A stretch of DNA of 64,000 nucleotides from the NCBI RefSeq assembly GCF_000420545.1, contig NZ_ATVD01000002.1, positions 310,001 to 374,000 of the forward strand, given 5' to 3'. The notes beneath the pieces are model-generated. The model was not told the origin of the DNA and did not search any database. It saw nothing but the letters and a program-made list of their open reading frames with translations. Origin of the DNA: Arenimonas oryziterrae DSM 21050 = YC6267 (GTDB lineage: Bacteria > Pseudomonadota > Gammaproteobacteria > Xanthomonadales > Xanthomonadaceae). Below, one piece after another: positions 27,101-38,249 of this stretch; position 1 is the first letter of the stretch, and every line of letters starts with the position of its first letter. A program made the position numbers and the translations under genes.

Positions 27101-27548
27101 TCGCCGCCGTGCGCGTGAGCAGGCCGAAGCTCATCGCCACGGCTTTGAGCTGCAGCGCGATGTAGGGAATGATGCCCATCACTGCGACGAAGGTCACCAG
27201 CGCGGCCAGTCCGGAGCTCTTGCCCAGGCGCGTGGCGATGAGGTCGGCAATCGACGTGGAATTCTGTTCGTGCGCGATGCGTTGCAGGCGACGCAGGAAA
27301 CCGAAGCCGAACAGGTACAACAGGATCGTGCCGATAAAGGTCGGCGGAATCGGCCAGCCGGAACGCTGTGCCTGGGTGACGGTGCCGTAGAAGGTCCACG
27401 ACGTGCAATAGACGGCGAGCGAGAGGCTGTAGACCACCGGCCAGCGCGAACCGAGCAGGCCGGCGCGGCGTTCGGCCCACAGCGCGGTGCCGAACAACAG
27501 GCCCAGCCAGGCCAGGGACGCGAGGACGACGAGGAGATTGCTCAGCAT
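24189..27548 (-). CDS. crbS: Hybrid sensor histidine kinase with N-terminal sodium/solute symporter domain (CrbS-like)
   Basis: A 1119-residue protein. Residues 1-500 form a solute:sodium symporter-like domain with about 12-13 membrane helices. A linker follows, then a PAS domain at about 605-735 (LENMSQGISVVDAELRL), a histidine kinase domain with His775 in AAVSHDLAQPLN, the ATPase N box (NFLANAVRYT) and G boxes (DTGPGIA, GLGLGLAIS), then a receiver domain with Asp1050 (LLLLDYHLDRD) and Lys1100. This is the CrbS/MxtR arrangement, with transport or sensing fused to phosphorelay. A tandem RxDD-type repeat lies in the PAS region. Confidence 0.92.
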   Translation of the reverse strand: MLSNLLVVLASLAWLGLLFGTALWAERRAGLLGSRWPVVYSLSLAVYCTSWTFYGTVTQAQRSGWPIPPTFIGTILLYLFGFGFLRRLQRIAHEQNSTSIADLIATRLGKSSGLAALVTFVAVMGIIPYIALQLKAVAMSFGLLTRTAAISPAPWQDSALYVALAMALFAMLFGTRRASAIEHNRGLVLAMAVESLLKLGAMLALGFFVWTGPTLPAIDPAQLPPNDASGFPALILLGALAMFTLPHQFHVGVVECRDDRHLRTARWLFPLYMLLIALPILPLARAGDALLAPQGVPSDLYVLALPLSQGHEGLALLAFLGGLSAATGMVILATLALSVMIGNHWLTPLLVRGRWTSRGVGEGGDLRGAVLMQRRVGILAVVLLAWLYSRAIAGSDALADIGAVSFSGLATLAPAVAFAVWRPQTPPRSVMLGVFVAVLVWAWALLVPVLVEGFGASTHWLRAGPMGLTWLAPDGLLGLDTWSRLGRGVTLSLIAGAAVTWLDASRRGTSPEVIAEAGFARVTLHEVAARFLPEERVRLALNDAPGEGAVPLLVEQRIERELAAVLGAASARLLLDAARREQGRDLDTVATIVGEASQALRFNQRVLEAALENMSQGISVVDAELRLVAWNRRYAELFGYPGELLRVGVPVVDLLAYNVRRGLAGNRLDDRFDDRLDDREVRKRIAHMRAGTPYVTERRFGEAMVEIRGNPMPGGGFVATFTDVTDFRRSEDELKRVAETLEQRVVARTAELEGAKAEAERANRAKTRFLAAVSHDLAQPLNAAHLFTHALAQQLEHPQYRAGVANIDGALGSAESLLSGLLDISRLDAGGMAPSIQVFRLDEVLQHLAAEFGVLAHEKGLRLDCVPTRAWVRSDPQLLRRVLQNFLANAVRYTAQGRILIGCRRHGAQLSIEVHDTGPGIAEADQQVIFEEFRRLDRGGQGLGLGLAISERIARLLGHRLGLRSRLGHGAMFCVDVPRAAAQPVAVPGTSAAPPEAPRSRVLVVDNDLDVLRAMQALLSGWQCEVLAARDADEAEDAVRAATPDLLLLDYHLDRDHTGLQLRERLQGLMPSRPCVVITADHSEAVRLAVAAAGAQLLYKPLKPLALKSMMARLLAVTS
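25514..25549. repeat. Three-copy 12-base tandem repeat inside the sensor kinase gene
   Basis: Units GATCATCGAGGC, GATCGTCGAAGC and GATCGTCGAGGC. In frame on the minus strand they encode a charged repeat within the PAS domain (about residues 667-680, RLDDRFDDRLDDRE). Length change in multiples of four residues would keep the frame. Confidence 0.75.
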
Positions 27549-27606
27549 GCGTTTGCTTCAACCGCGCGATGCGTGTTCGATCCCGAGAATAGCGCAACCC
27601 GCGGGC

Positions 27607-27633
27607 AAAAAAGACGGGCCGCCGAAGCGGCCC
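27607..27633 (-). terminator. Terminator of the TonB receptor gene
   Basis: GGGCCGC / GCGGCCC stem with a four-base loop. On the minus strand it is followed by GTCTTTTTT. It lies about 30 bases after the receptor stop codon and separates the receptor from the kinase gene. Confidence 0.85.
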
Positions 27634-27661
27634 GGGGGAAAGTGATCGCCCGTTACTGCCC

Positions 27662-29932
27662 TTAGAACTCGTAACGCGCCGACAAGGTCACCTGGCGTGG
27701 GTTGCCATAGAAGCCGGTGCGCACACCGGTCGACGGAATGACGTAGCCCGTGGTCAGGTACTGTTTGTCGCGCAGGTTGCTGCCTTGCAGGGAGAAGCTC
27801 CAGGGCGTGGCGGTTTTCCACTGAATGCCGGCGCTCAGCAAGCCGTAGCCGTCCTGATGGATGGGCTTGGTGGTGGCGCCGGTGATCGGATCGCGCACGA
27901 CTTCGGTCGTCGCGGTGACCTCGCTCTGGTAGCTGTAGCCCACGCGGAAGCTCAGCTTGCCGCCGTCATGCAGCGGCTGGATGTATTCGACGTTCAAGGC
28001 GCCGGACAGATCCGGGGCATTGGTGAATTCCTGCTGGTCGGCGATGTTGACGGCCTTGAACATGTATTCGTCGAACTTTGCATTGAGGGTCGCGACATTG
28101 CCGCTGATCGACCAGTGCTCGGTCGGACGCACCTGCAGCTCGACCTCGACGCCCGAAACGGTGCCCTTGCCGGCATTGGTGAAGTCGGCGCAGAAGGTCG
28201 GCACGCTGCTCACGATGCAGGAAGTGAACACCGACAGCTGGATGTCCTTGTACTTGTTGTGGAAGTAGGCGACGTTGAGGAACATGCGCTGGTCGAGGAA
28301 GGCCATCTTGCTGCCGACTTCGAGGCTGTCGACCTGCTCGTCGTCGTAAGGCTCCTGCGAATTGGGCAGCACGCTGGCGCGGATGTTGTAGCCGCCGGAT
28401 TTGAAGCCGCGCGCGAACAGGCCGTAGAACAGCACGTCGTCGGTCGCCTGATAGTCGAGCGAGATTTTCGGCGACAGATTGATGAAGGTCTTGGACTTGT
28501 CGAAACCGACCGTGAGCGTCGGCACGCTGAAGCTGTCGTTGGCATAGCTGCGGTTGAGCACGTGCGCAGATTTTTCTTCCTTCGTCCAGCGCAGGCCACC
28601 GCTGATGCTGAACTTGTCGGTGAAGTCGTAGCTCCAGTCGCCGTAGACCGCGATGCTGCGGGTATCGACTTCGCCGCGTGTGTCGCCGAACTGGCCGCCA
28701 AAACCCGGTCCCGGCGGCGCCGGGAAGAACGGCGGGATGTCGGCGCCCTTGAGGAAGATGTTCTGCACCAGGCCGCCGGCCGTGCCCTTGAACCAGTAAA
28801 CGCCGAACACGCCGTGGCTCTTGCCGGCCGCGTCGTAGGACGCCTGCAGTTCCTGGCTGAGCTGGTCGTCGTTATAGAACGCCTTCACATCGGTGAGCTG
28901 CGCCTGCAGCGTGTCGAAATCGATGTAGGTCGCGGTGTCGGACTCGCGCCAGGCGGTGATCGACTTGAAGCTCCAGTTGTCGTTCGGGCGCCAGTTCATC
29001 GTCAGCGAGGAACCGCTGAGCGTGGTCTCGTTGACATTGGGCATGCCGTTGCGCACGTCGTAGCGGCTGCTCAGCGGCAGATTGTCGGGGTTGGCGGGGT
29101 CGCGCACGTTCGTGGTGAGCATCTGCGCGCCGCGCACGCCGGAGTCGTCCTTGGCGTAGTCGTAGCTCAGGCGCGCGTCGAAGCGGCCGCTATCGGAGAA
29201 ATAGCCGCCGGTGAAGCGCAGCGCCTGGATGTCCTTGTCGCTGACATCTTCGCCAGTGACGATGTTGTGGCCGAAGCCATCGCGATTGAGGCTGGCCACG
29301 GCCAGGCGCATGCGCACGTTGTCACCGACCGGTCCGCCGATGGCGCCCTTGAAATCGCGCTCGCTGAAGTTGCCGAGGCCGACTTCTGCGAAGCCCTCGA
29401 CTTCCTTGGGCAGGTCGCGGGAAATGTATTTGATGGCACCGCCGACGGTGTTCTTGCCGTACAGCGTGCCCTGCGGACCGCGCAGTACCTCGATGCGACC
29501 CACGTCGAACACGTCGAGCAGGCCGCCCTGCGGGCGCGCCACGTAGACGTCGTCCAGATAGATGCCCACACCCGGATCGACGCCCCAGAGCGGATCGGAC
29601 TGGCCGACGCCGCGAATGTAGGCGGTGATCGTGCTGTTGGAACCACGCGCGGCGTACAGCGTCAGGTTCGGCACCTGCGCGTCGAGATCGCCCAGGTCGC
29701 GGATATTGAGCTTATCGAGCAGTTCGGGTGTGAAGGCAGTGACCGCGACCGGCACCTCCTGCAGCGTTTCTTCGCGACGACGCGCGGTGACCTTGACGCT
29801 TTCGAGCGTGGTCGCGGTGTCGGTCGGCTTGTCGCCCGCCGCGGTCGGCGACGAGGCGCCGTCCTGGGCTTGCACGGTGCCGGACATCGCCAGAACCAGG
29901 CCGATCGCGAGGCTGAGGTGGTTGCGCTTCAT
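27662..29932 (-). CDS. TonB-dependent outer-membrane receptor
   Basis: A 756-residue protein from the ATG at 29932, which has GGGAG just upstream. Signal peptide 1-22 (VQA|QD). A TonB-box-like segment, ESVKVTARRREE, leads into the plug domain (about 50-170; PVAVTAFTPE, GVGIYLDDVYVARPQG, RIEVLRGPQGTLYGKN). The beta-barrel ends in LSARYEF with a terminal Phe. Substrate is unknown. Position between the kinase and a GntP permease, with the shared dyad in its upstream region, suggests a link to 3-hydroxybutyrate oligomer uptake, though siderophore-type cargo cannot be excluded. Confidence 0.92.
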   Translation of the reverse strand: MKRNHLSLAIGLVLAMSGTVQAQDGASSPTAAGDKPTDTATTLESVKVTARRREETLQEVPVAVTAFTPELLDKLNIRDLGDLDAQVPNLTLYAARGSNSTITAYIRGVGQSDPLWGVDPGVGIYLDDVYVARPQGGLLDVFDVGRIEVLRGPQGTLYGKNTVGGAIKYISRDLPKEVEGFAEVGLGNFSERDFKGAIGGPVGDNVRMRLAVASLNRDGFGHNIVTGEDVSDKDIQALRFTGGYFSDSGRFDARLSYDYAKDDSGVRGAQMLTTNVRDPANPDNLPLSSRYDVRNGMPNVNETTLSGSSLTMNWRPNDNWSFKSITAWRESDTATYIDFDTLQAQLTDVKAFYNDDQLSQELQASYDAAGKSHGVFGVYWFKGTAGGLVQNIFLKGADIPPFFPAPPGPGFGGQFGDTRGEVDTRSIAVYGDWSYDFTDKFSISGGLRWTKEEKSAHVLNRSYANDSFSVPTLTVGFDKSKTFINLSPKISLDYQATDDVLFYGLFARGFKSGGYNIRASVLPNSQEPYDDEQVDSLEVGSKMAFLDQRMFLNVAYFHNKYKDIQLSVFTSCIVSSVPTFCADFTNAGKGTVSGVEVELQVRPTEHWSISGNVATLNAKFDEYMFKAVNIADQQEFTNAPDLSGALNVEYIQPLHDGGKLSFRVGYSYQSEVTATTEVVRDPITGATTKPIHQDGYGLLSAGIQWKTATPWSFSLQGSNLRDKQYLTTGYVIPSTGVRTGFYGNPRQVTLSARYEF

Positions 29933-30020
29933 GGACTCCCCTTTGTTTCTTATGGATAGCTGCGGACGGCCGGTCGGCCGGTTACAGCGCAGCCTAGGTT
30001 CGTGCCACCGCGGACGCACT

Positions 30021-30035
30021 TGTACCTTCGTACAG
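30021..30035 (+). promoter_or_regulatory. Candidate operator, GTAC-N4-GTAC dyad, copy 2
   Basis: The sequence TGTACCTTCGTACAG forms a perfect TGTAC/GTACA dyad. It lies 56 bases upstream of the permease ATG at 30092 and 88 bases from the divergent TonB receptor ATG. Orientation and distance match copy 1 at 22557-22571 upstream of the dehydrogenase. Confidence 0.6.
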
Positions 30036-30091
30036 TGTGCCCGCCCACCGCCAATGCCGACACTCCACGCCATGCATGCAGGGAGCGGATG

Positions 30092-31489
30092 ATGGATTTT
30101 GTGATCGTGTTGGCGGCGCTGTGCTTCCTGATGTTCGTCGCCTATCGCGGCTACAGCGTGATCCTGTTCGCTCCCGTCGCTGCGCTAGGCGCGGTGCTGC
30201 TCACCGATCCGGGCCTGGTCGCGCCGATGTTCACCGGCCTGTTCATGGACAAGATGGTCGGCTTCCTAAAGCTGTACTTTCCGGTGTTCGTGCTCGGCGC
30301 GATATTCGGCAAGCTGATCGAGCTCGCCGGTTTCTCGCAAGCGATCGTCGGCGCCACCATTCGCGTGCTCGGGCGTAGCCGGGCGATGCTGTCTATCGTG
30401 GCGGTCTGCGCCCTGCTCACCTACGGCGGTGTTTCGTTGTTCGTGGTGGTGTTCGCGGTCTATCCCTTCGCTGCAGAGATGTTCCGCCAGAGCGATATCC
30501 CCAAGCGCCTGATTCCCGCGACGATCGCGCTCGGTGCGTTTACCTTCACGATGGATGCCCTGCCGGGCACACCGCAGATCCAGAACATCATCCCGACCTC
30601 GTTCTTCGGCACGACCGCCTGGGCCGCGCCCTGGTTGGGCACGATCGGCGCGTTGTTCATCCTGGCGGTCGGCTTGAGCTATCTGGAATGGCGTCGGCGT
30701 TCGGCCCTCGCGGCGGGCGAAGGCTATGGCGGCGATCTGGTCAACGAACCGGCGCCGTTCTCCGGCGAACGCCTGGTCAACCCCTTGATCGCCCTGTTGC
30801 CGCTGGTGCTGGTAGGCGTGAGCAACAAGGCGTTCACCACGCTGATTCCGCAGTTCTACGGCGCCAGCCACGAATTTCTTCCCGCCGTCATCGGTGATGC
30901 GAAACCGGTCGTGCAGGAGGTCGCGAAGGTCGCGGCGATCTGGGCGGTCGAAGGCGCCTTGCTGATCGGCATCCTCACGGTCCTGGCATTCGCCTGGAAA
31001 CCGGTCATGAAAAGCTTTGCAGAAGGCTCGAAAGCCGCGATCGGTGGCGCGTTGCTCGCATCGATGAATACCGCTTCCGAATACGGCTTCGGCGCGGTGA
31101 TCGCGTCCCTGCCCGGCTTCCTGGTCGTTGCGAACGCGTTGAAGGCGATTCCCGATCCACTGGTCAACGAAGCGATCAGCGTGACCGCGCTTGCCGGCAT
31201 CACCGGTTCGGCCTCGGGCGGCATGAGCATTGCGCTGGCCGCCATGTCCGAAACTTTCATCGCCAACGCCCAGGCGGCGCATATTCCGATGGAGGTGCTG
31301 CATCGCGTGGCTGCGATGGCCTCCGGCGGCATGGACACGTTGCCGCACAACGGCGCGGTGATCACCCTGCTCGCCGTCACCGGTTTGACCCACCGGCAGA
31401 GCTACAAGGACATCTTCGCGATCACCCTGGTCAAGACGATGGCGGTGTTCGTGGTCATCGTGGCGTTCTACCTGACCGGCCTGGTGTAG
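30092..31489 (+). CDS. GntP-family permease, probably 3-hydroxybutyrate transporter
   Basis: A 465-residue polytopic carrier of the gluconate/H+ symporter (GntP) family. The ATG at 30092 has GGGAG six bases upstream; an overlapping ATG at 30089 is only three bases from it. Family features are the many helices, FTMDALPGTPQIQNIIPT, the NTASEYGFGAVIAS segment and GGMDTLPHNGAVITLL. GntP carriers move small hydroxy-acids. A D-beta-hydroxybutyrate permease function fits the surrounding hydrolase and dehydrogenase genes but is inferred from context. Confidence 0.85.
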   Translation: MDFVIVLAALCFLMFVAYRGYSVILFAPVAALGAVLLTDPGLVAPMFTGLFMDKMVGFLKLYFPVFVLGAIFGKLIELAGFSQAIVGATIRVLGRSRAMLSIVAVCALLTYGGVSLFVVVFAVYPFAAEMFRQSDIPKRLIPATIALGAFTFTMDALPGTPQIQNIIPTSFFGTTAWAAPWLGTIGALFILAVGLSYLEWRRRSALAAGEGYGGDLVNEPAPFSGERLVNPLIALLPLVLVGVSNKAFTTLIPQFYGASHEFLPAVIGDAKPVVQEVAKVAAIWAVEGALLIGILTVLAFAWKPVMKSFAEGSKAAIGGALLASMNTASEYGFGAVIASLPGFLVVANALKAIPDPLVNEAISVTALAGITGSASGGMSIALAAMSETFIANAQAAHIPMEVLHRVAAMASGGMDTLPHNGAVITLLAVTGLTHRQSYKDIFAITLVKTMAVFVVIVAFYLTGLV

Positions 31490-31511
31490 ACGCCGTCGAA
31501 TCGGGACAAAC

Positions 31512-31537
31512 AAAAAGCCGCCCGAAGGCGGCTTTTT
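31512..31537. terminator. Bidirectional terminator between the permease and pnp
   Basis: A perfect AAAAAGCCGCC / GGCGGCTTTTT stem with CGAA loop between convergent genes, 22 bases from each stop. Confidence 0.92.
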
Positions 31538-31560
31538 GATGGCAGCGAAGCAGCGAGGGC

Positions 31561-33663
<2,103 letters not shown>

Positions 33664-33745
33664 GAGTTTTATTCCTTCAGTCGTATCTTCCGCGACGAGC
33701 ACCCCGCTCGCCGGGTGTGGCGCCCTTGCGGACGCCCAAAATAAA

Positions 33746-33767
33746 CGCGGCGCATTTCTGCGCCGCG
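33746..33767 (-). terminator. rpsO-pnp intergenic hairpin
   Basis: CGCGGCGCA / TGCGCCGCG stem with TTTC loop, followed on the minus strand by TTTATTTT. It probably acts as the partial terminator after rpsO, and may take part in pnp autoregulation by RNase III as in E. coli. Confidence 0.75.
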
Positions 33768-33780
33768 TGGTGTTCGTTGC

Positions 33781-34041
33781 TTAGCGGCGCAGGCCCAAAC
33801 GCTCGATGAGGGTCTGGTAGCGCGTGACGTCCTTTTTCTTCAGGTACGCCAGCAGGCTGCGGCGCTGGTTGACCATCTTGAGCAGGCCGCGGCGGGAATG
33901 GTGATCCTGCTTGTGGGCCTTGAAGTGCTCGCTGAGCTGGTCGATGCGCGCGGACAGCAGGGCAACCTGGACTTCCGGCGAACCGGTGTCATTGGCGACG
34001 CGACCGAATTCGGAAATGATCTTGCTGGAATCAACGGACAT
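33781..34041 (-). CDS. rpsO: 30S ribosomal protein S15
   Basis: An 86-residue protein from the ATG at 34041. It carries the S15 signature: [32 protein letters not shown] and a C-terminal [13 protein letters not shown]. It binds 16S rRNA helix 22 early in 30S assembly. It is between truB and pnp as in most gammaproteobacteria, with its own promoter upstream. Confidence 0.97.
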   Translation of the reverse strand: MSVDSSKIISEFGRVANDTGSPEVQVALLSARIDQLSEHFKAHKQDHHSRRGLLKMVNQRRSLLAYLKKKDVTRYQTLIERLGLRR

Positions 34042-34142
34042 GATGCTTTCTCTCTGTGATGCGTGGCTGGCAGGAACGCCGTCGGCATGACGGTGCACCG
34101 CGTGGCCCGCCGGTTGGTAAATGTGCTGGGATCAGCCCCGTA

Positions 34143-34172
34143 ATTGTAGACCGCAGGGGTCTTTCGGGACAA
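34143..34172 (-). promoter_or_regulatory. Probable rpsO promoter
   Basis: On the minus strand TTGTCC (34167-34172), an 18-base spacer and TACAAT (34143-34148), about 100 bases before the rpsO start in the truB-rpsO gap. Confidence 0.55.
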
Positions 34173-34210
34173 GGGTTTGCGTGCCCCGAAACCGGGCGAC
34201 GCGGCCCGTT

Positions 34211-35140
34211 TCAGACCTGCGCGGCCCAGCGGAACAGCCGTTTGGGACGCAATTGTCCGTCCGCGTCGACTTCCGCCAGGCCCAGGGATCGCCCCTGGGC
34301 ATCGGTGACGTTCACGTCGCCGGCCGGGACAGGTTCGTGAAGACGCAACAGCTGGCCCTGCCCCAGGCGGCGCGCCTGGTCGGCATCGAGCACCAGACGG
34401 CGCCACTGGCTCAATCCCGCCTCGACCGGCAGCAGGCAGCCGTCCAGGACGTCCTCGCCCTGCCCCGCGAGTTCACGCAGGCTTTCGAGGGTATGCATCG
34501 GTCGATCGCGAAAGGGATCGACCCAGAGCCGGCGCAGTTCGGTCACGTGCGCGCCACAGCCCAGGGCCTCGCCGAGATCGCGGACCAGGCTGCGCACATA
34601 GGTGCCCGACCCGCAGGTGATGCGCAGCCGGAGCGTGGTGTCGGCGAGGTCCATGAGCTCGATCGCATCGACCAAGACCTCGCGCTCGGCGACCTCGATG
34701 ATTTCGCCGCGGCGCGCCTTGGCATACAGCGGTTCGCCGCCCTGCTTGAGCGCCGAATAAATCGGCGGGCGCTGGCGGATGCGGCCCTGCAGCGGCAACA
34801 GCAAACGTTCGACCCCTTCTCTCGACAAGGCGGGAATGGCGCGCTCGCGCAGCACGCTGCCGTCGGCATCGTCGGTATCGGTCGTCGCGCCCAGACGTGC
34901 CATGGTTTCGTAGGCCTTGTGATTGCCGAGCAGGTGTCCGGCGATCTTCGTCGCCTCGCCAAAGCACACGGGCAACAGGCCGGTCGCGAGCGGATCCAGA
35001 CTGCCGGTATGCCCGGCCTTCTCGGCACGAAACAAATGGCGCACGCGCTGCAGCGCCTGGTTCGAGCTGATGCCGGCGGGCTTGTCGAGCAGCAGGATGC
35101 CGTCCAGCGAGCGGAAGACGGTGCGCGGAAGTTTGTTCAT
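34211..35140 (-). CDS. truB: tRNA pseudouridine(55) synthase
   Basis: A 309-residue protein from the ATG at 35140. The catalytic Asp is in [16 protein letters not shown]. Other conserved blocks are [41 protein letters not shown] and a C-terminal PUA-like region ([13 protein letters not shown]). It makes pseudouridine 55 in the T loop of tRNAs. It starts 25 bases after rbfA in the nusA operon. Confidence 0.96.
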   Translation of the reverse strand: MNKLPRTVFRSLDGILLLDKPAGISSNQALQRVRHLFRAEKAGHTGSLDPLATGLLPVCFGEATKIAGHLLGNHKAYETMARLGATTDTDDADGSVLRERAIPALSREGVERLLLPLQGRIRQRPPIYSALKQGGEPLYAKARRGEIIEVAEREVLVDAIELMDLADTTLRLRITCGSGTYVRSLVRDLGEALGCGAHVTELRRLWVDPFRDRPMHTLESLRELAGQGEDVLDGCLLPVEAGLSQWRRLVLDADQARRLGQGQLLRLHEPVPAGDVNVTDAQGRSLGLAEVDADGQLRPKRLFRWAAQV

Positions 35141-35165
35141 CACCGATCCGGACCGGAACGACGGA

Positions 35166-35549
35166 TCAGCTTTCTTCGTCGGACGGCGCGTCGGCATCGT
35201 CGCTGGGCGGATTCTCGCGCAGCAAGGCATCGATGCGCAGACCCTTGTCGACGGAATCGTCGTAATGGAAATGCAGTTCCGGCGTGTGCCGCATCTTCAC
35301 CGCCTGCGAGAGGCGGTAGCGGATTTCCGGCGATACGGCTTTCAAGCCCTTGACCGCCTCGAGCGAACGCTCGGGCTGCAGGGCGGTGACGAACACTTTC
35401 GCGTGCGCCATGTCGCGCGTGACTTCCACGTCCGAGACGCTCACTGATGGCAGGCCATGCTCGCGCACGGCCTGGTGCACCAGGATGCCCAGCTCGCGAC
35501 GGAGCTGGGCGGAAACGCGGTCGGTGCGATGGAAGCTCTTGCTCGGCAT
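35166..35549 (-). CDS. rbfA: 30S ribosome-binding factor A
   Basis: A 127-residue protein. The ATG at 35549 overlaps the infB stop by one base (TGATG). KH-like fold signatures include [28 protein letters not shown], and [13 protein letters not shown]. It helps mature the 16S 5' end and cold adaptation. The acidic tail ([12 protein letters not shown]) is typical for the family. Confidence 0.95.
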   Translation of the reverse strand: MPSKSFHRTDRVSAQLRRELGILVHQAVREHGLPSVSVSDVEVTRDMAHAKVFVTALQPERSLEAVKGLKAVSPEIRYRLSQAVKMRHTPELHFHYDDSVDKGLRIDALLRENPPSDDADAPSDEES

Positions 35550-38179
35550 CAGAGCGTACGCTGCACTTCGATGCGCTCGAAGCACTCGATCTGGTCGCCC
35601 GGCTGCACGTCGTTGTAGGCCTTCACCGCGATACCGCACTCGGTACCGGACTTGACCTCTTCGACGATGTCCTTGAAGCGACGCAGCGATTCCAGCTCGC
35701 CTTCGAACACGACGACGCTGTTGCGCAGCACGCGGATCGGCTTGTTGCGCTTGACCGTGCCCTCGATGACCAGGGAGCCGGCGACCGCACCAAACTTGGA
35801 GCTGCGGAACACGTCGCGGACTTCGGCGATACCGATGATCTCTTCGCGGATCTCCTTGCCCAGCAGACCGGATGCGACCTGCTTCACCTGGTCGATGACG
35901 TCATAGATGATCGAGAAGTAGCGCAGATCCAGGCCGTTGCTCTCGATGATGCGGCGGGCGCTGGCGTCGGCACGGACATTGAAGCCGATGATCACGGCCT
36001 TGGCACCGGCCGCACGCGTCGCGTCGGACTCGGTGATGCCGCCCACGCCGGATTCGATCACATTGATGTTGATCAGGTTGTTGGACAGCGCGGTCAACGA
36101 CTCGCGCAACGCCTCCACCGAGCCCTGCACGTCGGCCTTGACCACGATGTTGAGCGTCTGCTGACCGTTCGCCTGGCCCATCTGGGCGATGACGTCTTCC
36201 ATGCGGCTGCCGGGCTGCTTGACCAGGCGCGATTCGCGGCGCTTGGTGTCGCGCTGCTGGGCGACGTCGCGCGCCAGGCGCTCGTCGGCCACCACCACGA
36301 AATCATCGCCGGCATCGGGCACGCCGGACAGGCCGAGCACCTGCACCGGGATCGACGGACCCGCCGATTCGGTCTGCTTGCCGTTCTCGTCGAACAGCGC
36401 GCGGACGCGGCCGTAGTGCACGCCGCACACCAGGTAGTCGCCCTTCTTGAGCGTGCCCTGCTGAACGAGCACGGTCGCGACCGGACCACGACCCTTGTCG
36501 AGCGAGGATTCGATGACCACGCCGGTGGCGCGGGCGTCGACTACCGCACGCAGCTCCATGACTTCGGCCTGGATCAGGATCGCGTCGAGCAAGGCGTCCA
36601 CGCCCATGCCGGTCTTCGCGGACACGGGAACGAACTGCACATCGCCGCCCCACTCTTCCGGCACCACTTCCAACTTCACCAGGCCCTGCTTGATGTTGTC
36701 GGGATTGGCTTCGGGTTTGTCCATCTTGTTCATCGCGACCAGCAGCGGCACCTTGGCGTCGCGTGCGTGCTTGACCGCTTCGATCGTCTGCGGCATCACG
36801 CCGTCATCGGCGGCCACCACGAGCACGACGATGTCGGTGAGCTTGGCGCCGCGTGCGCGCATCGAGGTGAAGGCCGAGTGACCCGGGGTATCGAGGAAGG
36901 AAATGACGCCCTTCTCGGTTTCCACGTGGTACGCGCCGATGTGCTGGGTAATGCCGCCGGCTTCGCCGGAGGCGACCTTGGTGCGACGGATGTAGTCGAG
37001 CAAGGACGTCTTGCCGTGATCGACGTGGCCCATGATCGTGACGACCGGCGGACGCACGGACTTGGCGCCCTGCACTTCATCGACATGCGCTTCGAGGGCG
37101 ACCTCGGCATCGTCGTCGTTGGCTTTCGTGGCCTTGTGACCCAGCTCCTCGACGACCAGCACCGCGGTGTCGTGGTCGATGACCTGGTTGATGGTGACCA
37201 TCATGCCCATCTTGAACAGGGCGCGGACCACTTCGCCGCCCTTCATCGCCAGCTTGTTGGCGAGTTCGGAGACGACGATGTTCTCGCCGATGAACACTTC
37301 ACGCACGATCGGTGCGGTCGGGCGCGAGAAGCCGTGCTGGCCCGAGCTCGTACGCGAGGGCTCGGCCATGCGCTGCTTGGGACGCTTGCGATTACCGGCG
37401 GCGCCACGACGAGCGCGTTCGTCGGCGGTGAGGTGCAACTGGCCGGCGACATACAGCGGCGTCGCGCCTTCTTCGCCTTCGTTGTCGACCATCGCGTGCG
37501 AACCGCGCGCCTTGTGCTTGGGCGCAGTCTTGCTGTTGTTGCTGACCGGCGCTTTCGGCGCAGGGGCCTTGTCGCGCGGCATGTCGACCTTGTGCGGACG
37601 CGGTGCGTGCTTGTCGTCGCGCGGCTTCGGCGCGACCACTGCAGCAGGAGCGACCTCGTCCTCGACGGTCTCGTCGTCGGCGACCACGGCCACTTCCTCG
37701 CGCGCCTTGCGGGCGGCTTCTTCGGCCTCGCGGCGGGCGATTTCCTCTTCGCGACGCTTGCGGTCGACTTCGCTCAGCGCGGCCAGTTCGGCGTCGTTGC
37801 GCGTCTTCGAGGCTTCGAGCTTGCGCAGCGCGTCTTCGCGCTCGTCGTTGACCGGCGTCTCGACGGCATCGCGCTTGACGTAGGTGCGCTTCTGTCGCAC
37901 TTCGACGGCGACGGTCGACTTGGTCTTGCCGGCGCTGACGGTCAGTTCCTCGACCTTGCGACGCTTGAGCGTGATCTGTTTCGGCGCAGCCGTCTCAGCC
38001 GGCTTTTCATCCTTGCCATGGGTACGGCGCAGGAAGCCGAGCAGCTTCATCTTCTCGGTGCTGCTGACCACCTGATCCGGCCCGCTGAAGGTCATGCCCG
38101 CGCCGGCCAGCTGCTCGAGCAGCTTTTCGGTGGGCATTCCCAGCACTTTGGCCAGCGAACCTACGGTGACTTCAGACAT
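35549..38179 (-). CDS. infB: Translation initiation factor IF-2
   Basis: An 876-residue protein. An N-terminal IF2 domain ([19 protein letters not shown]), a long charged Glu/Lys/Arg/Ala linker, then the G domain with [14 protein letters not shown] (P loop), DTPGHSAF (G3) and [12 protein letters not shown] (G4), then domains II-IV. It is a GTPase placing initiator tRNA in the 30S P site. It is in the rimP-nusA-infB-rbfA-truB order, 70 bases after nusA. Confidence 0.97.
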   Translation of the reverse strand: MSEVTVGSLAKVLGMPTEKLLEQLAGAGMTFSGPDQVVSSTEKMKLLGFLRRTHGKDEKPAETAAPKQITLKRRKVEELTVSAGKTKSTVAVEVRQKRTYVKRDAVETPVNDEREDALRKLEASKTRNDAELAALSEVDRKRREEEIARREAEEAARKAREEVAVVADDETVEDEVAPAAVVAPKPRDDKHAPRPHKVDMPRDKAPAPKAPVSNNSKTAPKHKARGSHAMVDNEGEEGATPLYVAGQLHLTADERARRGAAGNRKRPKQRMAEPSRTSSGQHGFSRPTAPIVREVFIGENIVVSELANKLAMKGGEVVRALFKMGMMVTINQVIDHDTAVLVVEELGHKATKANDDDAEVALEAHVDEVQGAKSVRPPVVTIMGHVDHGKTSLLDYIRRTKVASGEAGGITQHIGAYHVETEKGVISFLDTPGHSAFTSMRARGAKLTDIVVLVVAADDGVMPQTIEAVKHARDAKVPLLVAMNKMDKPEANPDNIKQGLVKLEVVPEEWGGDVQFVPVSAKTGMGVDALLDAILIQAEVMELRAVVDARATGVVIESSLDKGRGPVATVLVQQGTLKKGDYLVCGVHYGRVRALFDENGKQTESAGPSIPVQVLGLSGVPDAGDDFVVVADERLARDVAQQRDTKRRESRLVKQPGSRMEDVIAQMGQANGQQTLNIVVKADVQGSVEALRESLTALSNNLININVIESGVGGITESDATRAAGAKAVIIGFNVRADASARRIIESNGLDLRYFSIIYDVIDQVKQVASGLLGKEIREEIIGIAEVRDVFRSSKFGAVAGSLVIEGTVKRNKPIRVLRNSVVVFEGELESLRRFKDIVEEVKSGTECGIAVKAYNDVQPGDQIECFERIEVQRTL

Positions 38180-38249
38180 TTGGTTGCGATTCCTTGCGTT
38201 CGGCGCTTCGTGCGCCCGTGGTAATTCTTCGTGTCGAACCGGGCGAGGA

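Noticed and set aside
35447-38224. A 925-codon plus-strand frame opposite infB
   Set aside because: Mirror image of a core gene; the product is low-complexity and unlike any protein.
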